A DNA stretch of 64,000 nucleotides, taken from a gamma proteobacterium SCGC AAA076-P13 (GTDB lineage: Bacteria > Pseudomonadota > Gammaproteobacteria > Magnimaribacterales > D2472). The position numbers and the translations under genes are program-made. The stretch spans positions 1 to 64,000 of the forward strand of contig ARRA01000007.1 of the NCBI GenBank assembly GCA_000384935.1, written 5' to 3'. Shown here piece by piece: positions 1 through 8,199 of the stretch (positions are counted from its first letter, which is position 1; every line of letters begins with the position of its first letter). The notes beneath the pieces were generated by a model. That model had not been told where the DNA came from. It was given only the letters and a program-made list of their open reading frames with translations, and searched no databases.

Positions 1-1
1 A

Positions 2-46
2 GAAAGAAATCAAGGAGCTAAGGATAATCTCACTTTAGACCCCTAA
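2..46 (+). CDS. C-terminal tail of a gene that starts before the window
   Basis: Fourteen codons are open from the window edge to a TAA at 44-46, reading ERNQGAKDNLTLDP. A terminator hairpin follows within 15 bp, which is what one expects behind a real 3' end. The fragment is too short to assign to a family, and chance openness over this length cannot be excluded. Confidence 0.3.
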   Translation, partial: ERNQGAKDNLTLDP

Positions 47-58
47 GGATCTCGAATT

Positions 59-88
59 AAAAAGACAGAGCTAGCCTCTGTTTTTTTT
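59..88. terminator. Bidirectional intrinsic terminator between convergent genes
   Basis: A six-base-pair stem ACAGAG/CTCTGT (65-70 with 76-81) closes a CTAGC loop. Eight T residues follow on the plus strand and a run of A residues (59-63) precedes it, so it can terminate in both directions. It lies 13 bp beyond the oadB stop on the minus strand and just after the plus-strand tail that enters the window. Confidence 0.8.
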
Positions 89-100
89 CGTCCGGAGTTT

Positions 101-1387
101 CTACCCTAGGAACTTTATCATTACACCTGCAGCAACAGCAGATCCAATAACACCGGCGATATTAGGACCCATGGCATGCATAAGTAGATGGTTTTGTGAG
201 TTGTATTCTAAACCTACCTTATTAACAACTCTTGCAGCCATTGGAACTGCTGAGACGCCAGCGGCACCAATAAGAGGGTTTATTTGATCTTTGCTAAATA
301 GGTTCATAATTTTTGCAACAATAACCCCAGACGCAGTCCCTATAGCAAAAGCAATCATACCAAGTATGAGTATTCCTAGAGTTTCAGGAGTAAGAAATTT
401 ATCAGCAGCTAACTTAGATCCTACTGCAAGCCCCAGAAAAATAGTAACTATATTAATTAATGAATTCTGAGCGACATCACTAAGCCTATCAACAACAAGT
501 GATTCCTTCATAAGGTTTCCTAAACATAGCATACCTAGAAGAGGTGTCGCACTAGGAAGCAAAAGACCAACAAGCAGCAACAGCATTATAGGAAACACTA
601 TTTTTTCAGATTGTGAAACATCTCTTAACTGAACCATCGATATCTGTCTTTCATTTTCAGTTGTAAGGGCTTTCATAATTGGTGGCTGTATAAGAGGAAC
701 AAGCGCCATGTATGAATATGCAGCAACCGCTATAGCGCCAAGAAGTTCAGGTGCTAATATAGAAGAAACATATATAGCAGTGGGACCATCAGCCCCTCCA
801 ATAATACCTGTTGCGGCGGCCTGCTTTAATGTAAATTCAATTACCCCGAAATAATCCAAAGCAAGAGCACCCATCACTGTTGCAAAAATACCAAACTGGG
901 CTGCAGCACCCAGAATAAGTGTTTTAGGGTTTGCTAGAAGCGGACCAAAATCTGTCATAGCCCCAACACCCATAAATATTAAAAGAGGAGCAATTCCTGT
1001 CCCAATTGAAACTTCATAAAATGTATAAAGAATACCTGGCTTATATCCAAGATTTTGAGCCTCGTTATTTATAGCAATCAAATCGGTATATGAGATATCT
1101 TTTAATGCGATCACAAGATCCTGATTTAAGCTAAAAAATTTTTCAAGTATTGTTTCAATATGATCAGAATTATTCAGATAAATTAATTTTTCAATGGGGC
1201 TTAGCGCAAGACCAATTTCTGGAATATTAGTCAGGATGGCACCAAACCCAATAGGCAGAAGAAGCAGTGGCTCAAATTTTTTGCTTATAGCCAAGTAGAG
1301 CAAAAGAAGACCAACAACAATCATTATTGATTGATTGAATGTCAGGCTAAAAATCCCTAATGTACTTATAAAATCAAAAAAACTCAT
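101..1387 (-). CDS. oadB: Na+-translocating decarboxylase beta subunit (OadB family)
   Basis: This is the integral-membrane subunit of the oxaloacetate decarboxylase-type sodium pump. It decarboxylates carboxybiotin delivered by the alpha subunit and exports Na+. The polytopic hydrophobic sequence carries the family motif [13 protein letters not shown] with the conserved Asp near residue 200, and a conserved [12 protein letters not shown] segment near the C-terminus. A TTG at 1393 is in frame, but the ATG at 1387 is better: GAGGTG lies 8 bases upstream of it and only 2 bases from the TTG. The ATG follows the oadA stop by 2 bp, consistent with translational coupling. Length (428 aa) is normal. 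Order on the minus strand is oadG-oadA-oadB. A methylmalonyl-CoA or glutaconyl-CoA decarboxylase beta subunit would look similar, but the alpha subunit points to oxaloacetate. Confidence 0.93.
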   Translation of the reverse strand: MSFFDFISTLGIFSLTFNQSIMIVVGLLLLYLAISKKFEPLLLLPIGFGAILTNIPEIGLALSPIEKLIYLNNSDHIETILEKFFSLNQDLVIALKDISYTDLIAINNEAQNLGYKPGILYTFYEVSIGTGIAPLLIFMGVGAMTDFGPLLANPKTLILGAAAQFGIFATVMGALALDYFGVIEFTLKQAAATGIIGGADGPTAIYVSSILAPELLGAIAVAAYSYMALVPLIQPPIMKALTTENERQISMVQLRDVSQSEKIVFPIMLLLLVGLLLPSATPLLGMLCLGNLMKESLVVDRLSDVAQNSLINIVTIFLGLAVGSKLAADKFLTPETLGILILGMIAFAIGTASGVIVAKIMNLFSKDQINPLIGAAGVSAVPMAARVVNKVGLEYNSQNHLLMHAMGPNIAGVIGSAVAAGVMIKFLG

Positions 1388-1389
1388 TA

Positions 1390-3144
1390 TCAAACCACCT
1401 CAAACAAAGGATCGCCAACATTGACCTTGTCACCATTACTAACAAATATATTAATAATATTTCCTGCATGCGGAGTTTTTATTGTTGTTTCCATTTTCAT
1501 GGCCTCCAGAACAATTACAGTATCATCTTCTTTAACATCATCCCCCTTGCTTTTAATGATAGAGAATATATTCCCACTAAGCGGTGCTCTTATGATTTCA
1601 CCATTTTCTTTTTGATAATTAGGGCTATCAGTAATTTCTTTTGAAGTGTGACCTTGATTTAGTATTTCAGGCTTATCAGTTTTAGAGTACTTCACCATGT
1701 AATCATTACCATCTATAGATACATTATAAAAATTACCTTCTTTAGCAGTAAACTCCAATGGCGACTTTTCAAAATAATCTGCATTATCTATATTTTCAAA
1801 AAATTTAACACCAACCTCTGGGAAGAGAGCATAGGTCAGAATATTTTCTTCAGTTTCTTTGATAGAAATTTTCTTTTCGTGAGTTATTTTTTTGAAAGAT
1901 TCTTTTATTTGATTAAATTCATCATTACCTAAAAGATCAGCAGGTCTGCATGTTACTGCTAAACCACCCTCAAGGATATTTTCTTGAAGGTCGACATCTA
2001 CCGGGGCAGGGGTTGCTCCATATTCTCCTTTCAAAAGAGCAGCAGTTTCTTTGGTGACTGTTTTATATCTTTCACCACTAAGAACATTTATAACAGCTTG
2101 AGTACCAACAATTTGTGATGTTGGAGTTACTAATGGTATGTATCCTAGATCTGATCTAACTTTTGGTATTTCATCAATAACTTCATCAAATCTATCAATT
2201 GCATTCTGTTCTTTTAATTGATTCTCAAGATTTGTTAACATACCACCAGGTACTTGAGACGAAATTATTCGAGCATCAACTCCTCTAAGGGAGCCCTCAT
2301 ACTCAGCATATTTTTTTCTTATTTTTCTAAAATGCGTAGCTATTGGAACCAGCTTATCTAGCTCAATATCTGTATCAAATTGTGTCCCTTTAAGAATACC
2401 TACAAGTGTCTCAGTTGCAGAGTGACCATACGTCATGCTCATAGTAGATATTGATGTATCAACATTATCTAAACCAGCCTCTATACACTTAATTGCAGTT
2501 GTCGTAGACATTCCTGTTGTCGCGTGGCTATGAAGATGAAGCGGGATCTCAATTTCTTCTTTTAGTCTTGAGACTAGCTCAAATCCTACATAGGGATCTA
2601 AAAGACCAGCCATATCTTTAATAGCAATTGAATGACAGCCAAAGTCTTGAAGTTGATGTGAAAGATCGACCCATGTTTGAAGATTATGAACTGGACTTGT
2701 TGTATATGATATTGTTCCTTGCGCATGCCCATCAAACTCAATAACAGCCTTTAGTGCTGTTTCCATATTTCTAGGATCATTCAGTGCATCAAATACTCTA
2801 AATACATCCACACCATTCAATTTTGCTTTTTCAACAAATTTATAAACAACATCATCTGCATAGTGTTTATAGCCCAATAAATTCTGACCTCTCAATAGCA
2901 TCTGCTGAGGTGTGTTTGGCATATTAGATTTAATTTTTTTGATTCTTTCCCATGGGTCCTCTCCTAAATATCTAATGCATGAATCAAAAATTGCACCACC
3001 CCAAGATTCAACAGACCAATAACCAACTTGATCCATATCATAAAGCACCTGTTCCATGTCTTCATACCTTAATCTTGTTGCAAGTAAAGATTGATGAGCA
3101 TCTCTTAGTACAACGTCAGTAATTCCAATTTTTTTTGAACTCAT
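1390..3144 (-). CDS. oadA: Oxaloacetate decarboxylase alpha subunit, biotin-dependent
   Basis: This is the carboxyltransferase subunit that moves CO2 from oxaloacetate to biotin, giving pyruvate. An HMGL/DRE-TIM-like barrel occupies roughly residues 5-270, with [17 protein letters not shown] at the N-terminus and the metal-binding [11 protein letters not shown] motif. A conserved carboxylase domain follows (about 290-460), and a biotinyl domain ends the protein. The biotin-accepting lysine is K550 in EAMKMET. Length (584 aa) is typical of OadA. The gene lies 3 bp after oadG and 2 bp before oadB, so the three form an operon. A pyruvate carboxylase B subunit has the same architecture, but the adjacent beta and gamma subunits decide for the sodium pump. 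Confidence 0.95.
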   Translation of the reverse strand: MSSKKIGITDVVLRDAHQSLLATRLRYEDMEQVLYDMDQVGYWSVESWGGAIFDSCIRYLGEDPWERIKKIKSNMPNTPQQMLLRGQNLLGYKHYADDVVYKFVEKAKLNGVDVFRVFDALNDPRNMETALKAVIEFDGHAQGTISYTTSPVHNLQTWVDLSHQLQDFGCHSIAIKDMAGLLDPYVGFELVSRLKEEIEIPLHLHSHATTGMSTTTAIKCIEAGLDNVDTSISTMSMTYGHSATETLVGILKGTQFDTDIELDKLVPIATHFRKIRKKYAEYEGSLRGVDARIISSQVPGGMLTNLENQLKEQNAIDRFDEVIDEIPKVRSDLGYIPLVTPTSQIVGTQAVINVLSGERYKTVTKETAALLKGEYGATPAPVDVDLQENILEGGLAVTCRPADLLGNDEFNQIKESFKKITHEKKISIKETEENILTYALFPEVGVKFFENIDNADYFEKSPLEFTAKEGNFYNVSIDGNDYMVKYSKTDKPEILNQGHTSKEITDSPNYQKENGEIIRAPLSGNIFSIIKSKGDDVKEDDTVIVLEAMKMETTIKTPHAGNIINIFVSNGDKVNVGDPLFEVV

Positions 3145-3147
3145 GGT

Positions 3148-3369
3148 TTAAACTCGCTTATTAATTTGATTGATTATGCGTATATGATTATCAGGAATAT
3201 TCAAAGTCTCTGGGCTCTCATCTTGATTAGATTTCGTATTAGGTGAATCTTTAAATATTAGAGACGAAAGGTTTATTAATAAAATTAGCAATCCAAGGAA
3301 AGTGAATACAGTCATCATGCCTGTAAGCATTAAATCCAAACCTTGCTCTATGACTAGGAAAAACTCCAT
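3148..3369 (-). CDS. oadG: Oxaloacetate decarboxylase gamma subunit, small membrane anchor
   Basis: This 73-residue protein has one hydrophobic helix (about residues 12-36, LMLTGMMTVFTFLGLLILLI) followed by a polar tail, the usual form of OadG, which stabilises the alpha-beta assembly. Sequence conservation in this family is low, so the call rests on size, topology and its place as first gene before oadA. No clear Shine-Dalgarno sequence precedes the ATG. Its promoter must lie in the 130 bp shared with the divergent gap gene. Confidence 0.82.
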   Translation of the reverse strand: MEFFLVIEQGLDLMLTGMMTVFTFLGLLILLINLSSLIFKDSPNTKSNQDESPETLNIPDNHIRIINQINKRV

Positions 3370-3465
3370 ATAAGGAAATGATTATAAAAAACAGAATAAT
3401 TATACAACAAATGAATGCTATATATATGAAAATATTATACAATAAATCATATTTTAACTTATATA

Positions 3466-3480
3466 TGTAAATAATTTACA
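3466..3480. promoter_or_regulatory. Predicted HexR operator upstream of gap
   Basis: TGTAAATAATTTACA is a perfect 7-1-7 palindrome, 20 bp before the gap start codon and in the gap/oadG divergent region. It fits the published gammaproteobacterial HexR consensus (TGTAATTWWATTACA-like), and a nearly identical palindrome precedes aceE next to hexR itself. A TATATT at 3482-3487 right after it may be the -10 element, which would place the site where a repressor blocks RNA polymerase. The match to HexR is an inference from the motif and the gene content. Confidence 0.75.
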
Positions 3481-3499
3481 TTATATTAATATTAGATTT

Positions 3500-4537
3500 A
3501 TGAAAATTGCTATAAATGGTTTCGGTAGAATTGGAAAAAATATTGCTAGGCACTTGATCGCTAATAATTATTTGGCAGCTCAGGGTGGTGATTTAGAGCT
3601 TGTTGCAATAAATGATCTTGGGAGTATTGAATCTAATGCTCATTTACTTAAATTTGATTCTCTCCATGGTCAAATAGCAAACAATATTTCTGCAGAAGCT
3701 AATGAAATTATTGTTGATGAATCCTCTATAAAATATTTTTCTCAAAGAGATCCATTGGAACTTCCATGGTCTGATTTAGATATAGATATTGTTTTTGAGT
3801 GTACTGGAATTTTTACAGATAGAGTTAGTGCTCAGAAACATCTAAATGCTGGAGCTAAAAAAGTGCTTATATCAGCGCCTGCTCAAAACCCAGATAAGAC
3901 TATCGTGTATGGAGTTAATCATGAAACCCTTTCGCATGATGATAAGATTATTTCAAATGCATCATGCACGACTAATTGCCTTGCTCCTTTAGCTAAGGTA
4001 ATTAATGATAACTTTGTACTAAAAAGTGGTTTAATCAATACTATTCATGCAAGCACAAACGACCAGAGTTTATTAGATGTTGCTCATTCTGATTTATACA
4101 GAGCAAGGGCTGCATCAGCATCTATCATCCCATCCAAAACAGGTGCAGCAAAGGCTATTGGGCTAGTTATTCCTGAACTTGAAGGCAAGCTTAATGGAAT
4201 GGCAACTAGAGTCCCTGTTCTTAATGTTTCCTTGTTAGATATGACCTTTGAAACAGAAAAAAAATTCTCTACACAAGAATTAATTGATTCAATTGTTCTT
4301 GCAGCAGGCTCAAGTATGAACGGCGTATTATCTATATGTGATTTACCTCTAGTAAGCTCAGATTTTAATCATAATGATTCATCATCAATATTTGACCTTA
4401 ATCATATTTATCAAATAGGTAATCAAACTAAAATTTTAGCTTGGTACGATAATGAGTGGGGATTTTCAAAAAGGATGCTTGAAATGTGCTTGTATATCAA
4501 AAACCTTTCAAAAGTATCTTTAAAAGAAAGTGCATAA
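3500..4537 (+). CDS. gap: Glyceraldehyde-3-phosphate dehydrogenase
   Basis: It oxidises glyceraldehyde 3-phosphate to 1,3-bisphosphoglycerate. The N-terminal Rossmann motif INGFGRIG (residues 4-11) binds NAD. The catalytic cysteine is C156 in SNASCTTNCLAP, followed by the phosphate-binding IHASTNDQ segment with its histidine, and NEWGFSKRM near the C-terminus. Length is 345 aa, slightly longer than the usual ~335. Together with pyk it handles the glyceraldehyde 3-phosphate released by KDPG aldolase (Eda). It is first in a plus-strand run gap-pyk-marC-pgl and sits directly behind the predicted HexR operator. No Shine-Dalgarno sequence is visible before the ATG. Confidence 0.96.
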   Translation: MKIAINGFGRIGKNIARHLIANNYLAAQGGDLELVAINDLGSIESNAHLLKFDSLHGQIANNISAEANEIIVDESSIKYFSQRDPLELPWSDLDIDIVFECTGIFTDRVSAQKHLNAGAKKVLISAPAQNPDKTIVYGVNHETLSHDDKIISNASCTTNCLAPLAKVINDNFVLKSGLINTIHASTNDQSLLDVAHSDLYRARAASASIIPSKTGAAKAIGLVIPELEGKLNGMATRVPVLNVSLLDMTFETEKKFSTQELIDSIVLAAGSSMNGVLSICDLPLVSSDFNHNDSSSIFDLNHIYQIGNQTKILAWYDNEWGFSKRMLEMCLYIKNLSKVSLKESA

Positions 4538-4588
4538 AGTTAAGATCTTCTTCATTGGAAGGACTTTATGTATTAATATGCTCTAATC

Positions 4589-5998
4589 ATGAACTTCACA
4601 CGTACTAAAATAATTTGCACAATAGGACCAGCCACCCAGGATATTGGTTCACTCAGGCGTTTACATATGAGTGGTATGAATGTTGCTAGGATTAATATGT
4701 CTCATGCAACACATAAGTCTGCTAAAGCTGTAATAGATAGGATTCACAAAATTAATAATGATCCTAAATTTAACTATGGAAAGATAGGAATTCTTTTAGA
4801 TACACAAGGACCTGAAATCAGAACCGGTGATACCGAATTGACAATGGATTTAAAGGTGGGTGATGAAGTGACTCTTACTGTTAGAGATCAGGTTGATGTA
4901 GAAACTTCTTCAATAAAAATTAATTACAAAGATTTAATTAAAAGTGTGAGTGAGGGATCAAAAATATCTGTTGATAATGGATTAATTAATTTTAAAGTAC
5001 TATCCAAGGATGAGGAGACATTGCTTTGCAAGGTTCTTGATGGAGGAAAGTTAGGTTCTAAAAGGCATGTAAATCTTCCTGGCGTAAGAGTTAATCTTCC
5101 ATCAATAACATCTAAAGACCTTGATGATATAGAGTTTGGAATGATGAATAATGTTGATTTTATAGCTTTATCATTTGTTAGAGATAGCGAGGATTTAGAA
5201 AAGCTTCAAAAAATCCTAGATTCCAAAAAATCCAAAGCAAAGATAATAGCAAAAATTGAAAATCAAGAAGGTTTGGATAATATTCATCAAATAAGTAAAG
5301 CCTCATGGGGTGTCATGGTTGCAAGGGGAGACCTTGGAATTGAAACGAGTTTAACGGACCTTCCTAATATCCAAAGAAGAATAATGCATGCTTGTGCTAA
5401 ATGGGGTAGACGATCAATTGTTGCTACCCATCTGCTTGAATCAATGATTGAGAACCCAACTCCGACTAGGGCCGAGGTAACAGACATTGCAAATGCTATG
5501 TATGAAGGGGCCGATGCAATAATGCTCTCTGGAGAAACCAGTGTCGGTAAGTATCCTATAGATTGTGTAAAGTTTTTAAAATCTATTGCTTTAAAAACTG
5601 AAAAGTTTAAGACGCTGGAATATGAAAAGAGTTTTTCACCAAATTCAGACTGGCAGCACATTGGCCTAGCAGCTAAAAATTTAGCTGAGTCTATCAAAGC
5701 TGATGGCATTATTGCTATAACAAGAACTGGTAAAACAGCGCAATATATATCTAACTCTAAGCCAAATGGCATACCTATATTTACTTTTACCGGAAATAAA
5801 AAAACCTTAAGCCAATTAACTCTTGTTGGCTCTACTGAATCTTTTTACCTACCCAATCTATCCAATCACGAAAAAACTTTAGAAAATGTTTCTAAAGTTT
5901 TAAAAAAATATTATGGTCGCGATGGAATGAAATTTATTATGGTTTCTAGTATTTTCTCTGAAGAACACTCTGAAGCTATTCAAATTATAAACATATAA
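4589..5998 (+). CDS. pyk: Pyruvate kinase
   Basis: It converts phosphoenolpyruvate and ADP to pyruvate and ATP. The sequence opens with TKIICTIGPAT and has GMNVARINMSHA, LLDTQGPEIRTG, the active-site segment IIAKIENQEG with its catalytic lysine and glutamate, and MVARGDLGIE. The barrel, B and C domains are all present in 469 aa, the normal length. It lies 51 bp after gap and 1 bp before marC, so it is probably co-transcribed with both. Whether it corresponds to PykA or PykF cannot be settled by eye. Confidence 0.96.
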   Translation: MNFTRTKIICTIGPATQDIGSLRRLHMSGMNVARINMSHATHKSAKAVIDRIHKINNDPKFNYGKIGILLDTQGPEIRTGDTELTMDLKVGDEVTLTVRDQVDVETSSIKINYKDLIKSVSEGSKISVDNGLINFKVLSKDEETLLCKVLDGGKLGSKRHVNLPGVRVNLPSITSKDLDDIEFGMMNNVDFIALSFVRDSEDLEKLQKILDSKKSKAKIIAKIENQEGLDNIHQISKASWGVMVARGDLGIETSLTDLPNIQRRIMHACAKWGRRSIVATHLLESMIENPTPTRAEVTDIANAMYEGADAIMLSGETSVGKYPIDCVKFLKSIALKTEKFKTLEYEKSFSPNSDWQHIGLAAKNLAESIKADGIIAITRTGKTAQYISNSKPNGIPIFTFTGNKKTLSQLTLVGSTESFYLPNLSNHEKTLENVSKVLKKYYGRDGMKFIMVSSIFSEEHSEAIQIINI

Positions 5999-5999
5999 A

Positions 6000-6629
6000 A
6001 TGTTTGATACTTTTCTAGAAAGCACGATATTAATGTTTGTTGCCATAGACCCAATTTCATTGGTTCCAATTTTTGCTGGTTTAACAACCGGGCTTACAAA
6101 AGAGCAAGTCAGATCAGTATATATAAGGGCATCTGCAGTATCTCTTGCAGTCTTATCTTCATTTTGGTTATTTGGTAATGCAATTCTTGATGTTATGAAC
6201 ATCAGCATGGATTCTTTTAGGATTATTGGTGGTTTATTTTTAATAGTTATAGCTTTTCAAATGGTCTTTGAGCAAAGGCAGGTCAGAAGACAAAATACTG
6301 CTGATACAGCAGTTGATGATGAGACAATTAAATCCATTGCCATTTTCCCGCTTTCTATACCCTTAATAGCTGGACCTGGAGCAATGGCAACTAGCCTTTT
6401 GTTGTCGAAAGAATCTTATGCTAATTTTACTGATGCAGCCATATCGTATTTACCTATTTTAGTCGTTATTTTTATAGCAACACTTGCAATGTGGCTATCA
6501 TCAAAACTAGCTTCAAAATTAGGACCAACTATTATTACGGTTGTTCAAAAAATATTTGGTTTACTTCTTGGAGCTCTTGCAATTGAATTTGTTATTGAAG
6601 GAATAAGAAACTCATTTAATATAATCTGA
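6000..6629 (+). CDS. MarC/YchE-family inner membrane protein
   Basis: This 209-residue protein has about six predicted membrane helices and the MarC-type pattern: an N-terminal AIDPISLVPIFAGLTTG, RIIGGLFLIVIAFQM in the middle and a central PLSIPLIAGPGAMATSLLL motif. The molecular function of MarC proteins is unknown; early links to antibiotic resistance have not held up. Its start codon is 1 bp after the pyk stop and its stop is 2 bp before pgl, so it is embedded in a glycolytic operon. A role in export of small metabolites is possible but unproven. Confidence 0.88.
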   Translation: MFDTFLESTILMFVAIDPISLVPIFAGLTTGLTKEQVRSVYIRASAVSLAVLSSFWLFGNAILDVMNISMDSFRIIGGLFLIVIAFQMVFEQRQVRRQNTADTAVDDETIKSIAIFPLSIPLIAGPGAMATSLLLSKESYANFTDAAISYLPILVVIFIATLAMWLSSKLASKLGPTIITVVQKIFGLLLGALAIEFVIEGIRNSFNII

Positions 6630-6631
6630 AA

Positions 6632-7252
6632 ATGAATAATAATTCAGCACGTATATACTCTATTTTATCTTACGCTATAAAAAATAAAGGGTCTGCTTCA
6701 TTTATTGCAAGTGGAGGTTCAAGTCCTGTTCCTATATTTAAAGATCTTAGTACCTCAAACCTTGACTGGGCTAATATAGAAGTTACCTTGGTAGATGATA
6801 GGTCTGTGAATAAGAGTCATGTCGATTCCAATGAAAAATTATTAAATGATAATTTATTCATAAATAAAGCCTCTAATGCTTCTTTTATATCTTTGAAATC
6901 AGACCCATCCGAGGTTCATAAAATTAAACAACCCTACGACTTAATGCTATTAGGGATGGGGGAGGATGCTCATTTTGCATCACTATTCCCTTCTATGATT
7001 AATACAAATATAGAATATTTTAATATTGATTCTAAGCCTGAAATAATTTATACCGAACCACTAGGGAGTCCGCAGCATGAGCGTATTAGTATGAATCTAG
7101 CAATGATTTTAAATTCTAAAAATATAATTTTATTGGTTTCTAATTCCAAAAAGCTTGATGTGCTAACAAAGGCTAAGACAAATAAAAATCTACCCTTATA
7201 TTATTTACTTAACCAAAAATTAGTTGATATAGAGATATTAAAAACTTATTAA
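6632..7252 (+). CDS. pgl: 6-phosphogluconolactonase
   Basis: It hydrolyses 6-phosphogluconolactone between Zwf and Edd. The protein shows the SugarP-isomerase-like fold motifs: ASGGSSPVPIFKDL near the N-terminus, TLVDDRSV followed by SNEKLL, and LLGMGEDAHFASLFP. The last motif has Ala where most relatives have Gly (GMGxDGHxASLFP), and DDR replaces the usual DER; both are mild changes. At 206 aa it is shorter than the common 220-240. It is separated from zwf and edd, which lie on the other side of hexR, but both groups carry the same predicted HexR operator. It ends in a 4-bp tail-to-tail overlap with hexR. Confidence 0.88.
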   Translation: MNNNSARIYSILSYAIKNKGSASFIASGGSSPVPIFKDLSTSNLDWANIEVTLVDDRSVNKSHVDSNEKLLNDNLFINKASNASFISLKSDPSEVHKIKQPYDLMLLGMGEDAHFASLFPSMINTNIEYFNIDSKPEIIYTEPLGSPQHERISMNLAMILNSKNIILLVSNSKKLDVLTKAKTNKNLPLYYLLNQKLVDIEILKTY

Positions 7253-8085
7253 ACTCGTGTTTTTTCTATATTTTTAATTACTTCGTCCTTTCGATCATCA
7301 AATCTTTTCCCAAACCTTGCTTGAACAGTAGCAGATAAAATATCAATAATTGCTAAATGAGCAAGTCTTGAAGTCATTGGAATATGAAGATTATTTTCAA
7401 GATGAGTATGAATATGAAGAACAACATCTGATAACTTTGCAAGAGGTGAATTTTCAGAGGTAAGAGCAATTGTTTTAACTCCATTCTTTTTTGCAACTTT
7501 AGCAGTTTCGACAATTTCAGTTGTTCTGCCGGTGAAAGATATAAGTACCAACAGATCACCTTCTTTCATCATTGATGCAATCATCCTTTGGTTAATATAG
7601 TCAGTATGAGCTACCACAGGTATACCAAATCTAAAAAATTTATGTTGAGCATCTAGTGCAACTGGACCAGATCCACCTAGCCCAAAAAATGTAATGCTTT
7701 GCGCTGAAGCTAAGAAGTCTGTAGCTTTATCTATTGCTTCAGGATTTAGATTTTGTCCAACACTCACAATTGTAGACTGGATATCAGCCATAACCCTTTT
7801 GACAACTTCAGGAGTATCTTTGTCTACATTAAATCTATCCAATAATTCATTAGTATTTGTTATTTCTTGTGCAATTTGTATTTTAAAAGCTGGATAACCT
7901 TCAAACCCAAGTTTTTTACAAAACCTATTAACAGTTGGAAGACTTACCCCAGCATCACTGGCAAGCGATGTAATGGACTGATTAATAACTTTAGAAGGGT
8001 TGTTTAAAACAGATAAAGCAATCCATTTCTCTGACTTGCTGAGCTTTATCTCTCCATTTACTAGGTTATCTAAAATCATGTTCAT
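7249..8085 (-). CDS. hexR: RpiR/HexR-family regulator of central carbon metabolism
   Basis: This is a transcription factor with an N-terminal helix-turn-helix (about residues 38-75, SITSLASDAGVSLPTVNRF) and a SIS sugar-phosphate-binding domain (about 120-260, GLGGSGPVALDAQHKF and LISFTGRTTEIVE). In gammaproteobacteria HexR senses KDPG, the Edd product, and controls zwf, edd, eda, gap, pyk and aceEF, which are the genes around it here. Length (278 aa) is usual. It is divergent from aceE with a 15-bp palindrome between them. The ATG at 8079 is an alternative start: the best -10 (TATAAT at 8093-8088) would put the transcript start near 8081, making that form almost leaderless. Confidence 0.92.
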   Translation of the reverse strand: MNMILDNLVNGEIKLSKSEKWIALSVLNNPSKVINQSITSLASDAGVSLPTVNRFCKKLGFEGYPAFKIQIAQEITNTNELLDRFNVDKDTPEVVKRVMADIQSTIVSVGQNLNPEAIDKATDFLASAQSITFFGLGGSGPVALDAQHKFFRFGIPVVAHTDYINQRMIASMMKEGDLLVLISFTGRTTEIVETAKVAKKNGVKTIALTSENSPLAKLSDVVLHIHTHLENNLHIPMTSRLAHLAIIDILSATVQARFGKRFDDRKDEVIKNIEKTRV

Positions 8086-8087
8086 TC

Positions 8088-8114
8088 ATTATAGCTATAT
8101 GTAATTTATTTACA
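8088..8114 (-). promoter_or_regulatory. Predicted hexR promoter overlapping the operator
   Basis: Reading on the minus strand, TTGTAA (-35, inside the 8100-8114 palindrome and its flank) and a perfect TATAAT (-10, 8093-8088) are 16 bp apart. The HexR palindrome therefore covers the -35 element, implying autorepression. The transcript would begin within a few bases of the hexR start codon. Confidence 0.5.
8100..8114. promoter_or_regulatory. Predicted HexR operator between hexR and aceE
   Basis: TGTAATTTATTTACA is an imperfect 7-1-7 palindrome (6 of 7 pairs match). It differs from the HexR consensus TGTAATTWWATTACA at one base and is almost the same as the site before gap. Lying between hexR and the long aceE operon, it could control both. 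A TATAAT at 8125-8130 is a candidate -10 for aceE, so the palindrome would fall in its -35 region. Confidence 0.75.
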
Positions 8115-8124
8115 ATATTCAATA

Positions 8125-8130
8125 TATAAT
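8125..8130 (+). promoter_or_regulatory. Candidate -10 element of the aceE operon
   Basis: A perfect TATAAT lies 70 bp upstream of aceE, and the HexR palindrome occupies the -35 region at about the right distance. No good -35 hexamer is visible, as in many AT-rich or activated promoters. It is the only strong candidate found for the 21-kb gene run that follows. Confidence 0.4.
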
Positions 8131-8199
8131 GTGATTAATGTATATTTTTAACATCATCTAAAGTAAAATGAGATACTTAATTTTAAGAGGTAACTAGAT

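Noticed and set aside
3251-3442. 63-codon minus-strand frame overlapping oadG
   Set aside because: oadG in the other frame has the right topology and operon position; this frame has no support of its own.
5287-5772. 161-codon open frame antisense to pyk
   Set aside because: It lies wholly within a strongly conserved pyruvate kinase gene, has no ribosome site or family features, and reflects codon bias of the sense strand.
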